A stretch of 7,621 bases of DNA, from contig PXSC01000091.1 of NCBI GenBank assembly GCA_003023535.1, forward strand, positions 1 through 7,621, given 5' to 3'. The notes under the pieces are model-generated. The model had not been told where the DNA came from, ran no database searches, and saw only the letters and a list, made by a program, of their open reading frames with translations. Origin of the DNA: Halobacteriales archaeon QS_9_70_65 (GTDB lineage Archaea; Halobacteriota; Halobacteria; Halobacteriales; Haloarculaceae). The position numbers were made by a program, and so were the translations under genes. Numbering within the stretch: the first letter of the stretch is position 1; every line of letters begins with the position of its first letter. Below, in pieces: positions 6,512 through 7,621 of this stretch.

Positions 6512-6531
6512 CGAACGAAACGGAACGTTCG
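6512..6531. repeat. inverted repeat upstream of the DUF4013 gene, possible operator
   Basis: CGAACG (6512-6517) and CGTTCG (6526-6531) form an inverted repeat with an 8-base A-rich spacer, overlapping the perfect palindrome GAACGTTC (6523-6530). It is the least GC-rich stretch of this intergenic gap apart from the TATA box, which begins about 58 bases downstream. An operator or activator site is possible but unproven. Confidence 0.3.
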
Positions 6532-6587
6532 AAAACGCCGGCGTCGCCGAGGCGCGCTCGTCCCTCCTGCCGCCCGCCGACGCGCGG

Positions 6588-6596
6588 GATATAAAC
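6588..6596 (+). promoter_or_regulatory. TATA box for the DUF4013 membrane protein gene
   Basis: The gap sequence contains GATATAAAC, with TATAAA at 6590-6595, standing out sharply from GC-rich surroundings. Its centre is about 27 bases before the GTG at 6619, the textbook spacing of a leaderless haloarchaeal promoter. This supports that GTG as both transcription and translation start, and shows the gene is transcribed independently of rqcH. Confidence 0.75.
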
Positions 6597-6618
6597 GACC
6601 GCGTCCCCTCTTCGAGAC

Positions 6619-7443
6619 GTGTTCCGCGCGTCGCTGTCGTACGCCGTTCGGCGCAACCGTGCCGTCGTCGCCGGCGGCGGGCTCGTGCTCGTCACCTTCC
6701 CGTTCGCACTTGCGGCCGCCGCGGAGGGCCGGCTGCGGTACCTCGCGCTTTTGGGGTTGCTACCGTGGCTGCTGCTGCGCGGCTACTACGTGCGGGTGAT
6801 CCGGACGACGGTCGGCCGCGAGCACCCGACACTGCCGCCGTTCGATCGGCCCCGGCGGCTCCTCCGGGACGGCCTCGGGTCGCTAATCGTCGCCGGCTGT
6901 TACCTGCTACCCGGAGCGGTCGTCCTCGGGCCGCTGGCCTACGCTCGTGCGGTCGGGACGGACGTCGGGACGCTCGTCGGCGGCCTGCCGTCGCCGGCCG
7001 CCGACGTCGCCGTCTCGGCGACGGGCGTCGTCGTCGTGGTCGCGCTGATGTACACCCTCGGGGCACTGTACGCGATTCCGGTGGCGGTGACGCGGTTCGC
7101 CCACGCCGACCGGCTCCGGGCGGCGTTCGACCTCCGGCGGGTCGTCGCCGGCGCGCTCACCGAGGACTACGCCGTCGCCTGGGGGATATCGATGGTACTG
7201 CAGGCGCTCGGCTTCCCGCTTGCGTACGCTCTCCGGCTGCTGCTCGTCGGCTTCGCGCTGCACTTCGTCGTCGGCGCCGCCGTCCGGTACTGCTACGGAC
7301 AGGGCGTCGGCGCCGGGCTGGGGCTGTCGCCGGTCGTCCCGGACCCCTCGCCCCGGCGCGGGCGGAACGACCACCGGGGCCGGCCGGCCGGCGACGACCC
7401 GGCCCGGGTCCGCGGTACCGACCGGGAACGGGAGCGTACTTAG
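6619..7443 (+). CDS. DUF4013-like multi-pass membrane protein
   Basis: This is a 274-residue integral membrane protein. Hydrophobic segments lie at about residues 15-35, 40-57, 87-108, 130-157 and 186-222; the last is long enough for two helices. The layout matches haloarchaeal DUF4013 proteins. A short N-terminal helix resembles 'SYP.R'. [19 protein letters not shown] (73-91) matches the conserved 'P.fddw.rLl.dGl' region, and YAIPVAV (151-157) comes before a conserved RAAFDLRRV amphipathic segment (167-175). The last 35 residues are a hydrophilic tail rich in Arg, Asp and Gly, probably cytoplasmic. No enzymatic motif is visible and the molecular function of the family is unknown. The GTG start is supported by the TATA box 27 bases upstream. 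The stop codon overlaps the probable promoter of pelA. Lying between rqcH and pelA may be incidental. Confidence 0.8.
   Translation: MFRASLSYAVRRNRAVVAGGGLVLVTFPFALAAAAEGRLRYLALLGLLPWLLLRGYYVRVIRTTVGREHPTLPPFDRPRRLLRDGLGSLIVAGCYLLPGAVVLGPLAYARAVGTDVGTLVGGLPSPAADVAVSATGVVVVVALMYTLGALYAIPVAVTRFAHADRLRAAFDLRRVVAGALTEDYAVAWGISMVLQALGFPLAYALRLLLVGFALHFVVGAAVRYCYGQGVGAGLGLSPVVPDPSPRRGRNDHRGRPAGDDPARVRGTDRERERT
7437..7443 (+). promoter_or_regulatory. candidate TATA element for pelA
   Basis: TACTTAG, overlapping the TAG stop of the membrane protein gene, is the only A/T-rich patch before pelA. It lies 23-29 bases before ATG 7466. This spacing and sequence are common for leaderless haloarchaeal promoters, though the match to a TATA consensus is only partial. 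Confidence 0.5.
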
Positions 7444-7465
7444 GGCCGCCGGCCCGAGGACTGGC

Positions 7466-7621
7466 ATGCGCGTTGCCGACCGACGGGCCGTCGAGGGCGA
7501 CCGCGAGCGCATCACGGTCGTTCCCGAGAGCCTCGACGACCTGTGGCATCTCACCTACGTCATCGAGCCGGGGGACCTCGCCGCGGCCGACACGACCCGG
7601 CGCATCCAGCGCGACGACGAC
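7466..7621 (+). CDS. pelA: mRNA surveillance protein Pelota (Dom34), N-terminal part cut by the window end
   Basis: Fifty-two codons are visible from ATG 7466. The stretch [23 protein letters not shown] (residues 15-37) followed by [11 protein letters not shown] (42-52) is the characteristic Sm-like N-terminal domain of archaeal Pelota/Dom34, and the R-x-I motif is in place. Pelota resembles release factor eRF1 without the GGQ loop. With the partner GTPase aEF1A (archaea lack a dedicated Hbs1) and the ABCE1 ATPase, it rescues ribosomes stalled on mRNA by splitting them. That produces the large subunits carrying peptidyl-tRNA on which RqcH works, so its nearness to rqcH makes functional sense. 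The family is about 350-360 residues, so some 85% lies beyond the window. The start is supported by family length and by the TACTTAG element upstream. The 22 bases between the previous stop and the ATG hold nothing else. Confidence 0.93.
   Translation, partial: MRVADRRAVEGDRERITVVPESLDDLWHLTYVIEPGDLAAADTTRRIQRDDD

Noticed and set aside
4614..6695. Very long minus-strand open frame (693 codons) opposite rqcH
   Set aside because: It mirrors the codon structure of rqcH on the other strand. High-GC genes with few A/T third positions leave long open antisense frames, and its translation has no recognisable domain.
1..7621. CRISPR arrays, tRNA or rRNA genes, transposases, toxin-antitoxin or defence genes
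   Set aside because: I looked for spaced direct repeats, cloverleaf-like sequences and typical protein motifs on both strands and saw none.

Overview
The window looks like chromosomal DNA of a haloarchaeon (class Halobacteria). GC content is very high and codons end almost always in G or C. The proteins are rich in Asp and Glu, and several starts look leaderless with TATA-like elements about 25-30 bases upstream. Two genes are recognisable archaeal ribosome-rescue factors, RqcH and Pelota.

Left part (1-1110): the C-terminal part of an acetyl-xylan-esterase-like tandem alpha/beta-hydrolase runs in from outside the window. Its DNA is visibly less GC-rich than the rest. It ends at a 16-bp perfect inverted repeat (997-1012 / 1061-1076) lying between it and a convergent minus-strand gene remnant (1110-1373), which has good haloarchaeal codons but no usable start codon.

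Middle (1384-3281): a metallo-beta-lactamase-fold hydrolase is followed 40 bases later by a renalase-like FAD oxidoreductase. A roughly 51-codon minus-strand ORF then ends head-on against the oxidoreductase and appears to carry a one-base frameshift.

Right part (3407-7621): a PLP-dependent threonine-dehydratase-like enzyme, then rqcH, a DUF4013-type membrane protein with a clean TATA box, and the first 52 codons of pelA (Pelota/Dom34), cut by the window end. The rqcH gene is broken. About 45-50 codons, expected to include the Asp-Arg motif needed for C-terminal tailing, are missing and the frame changes at the scar. The scar makes a GTGA stop/start overlap, so the large 3' part could still be translated as a separate chain.

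RqcH and Pelota act on stalled or obstructed ribosomes, so the right end is a translation-quality-control neighbourhood in which one member is damaged. The other genes look like independent housekeeping or accessory metabolism. I found no tRNA, rRNA, CRISPR array, insertion-sequence transposase or defence system. The best candidates for follow-up are the rqcH scar and the 997-1076 inverted repeat.
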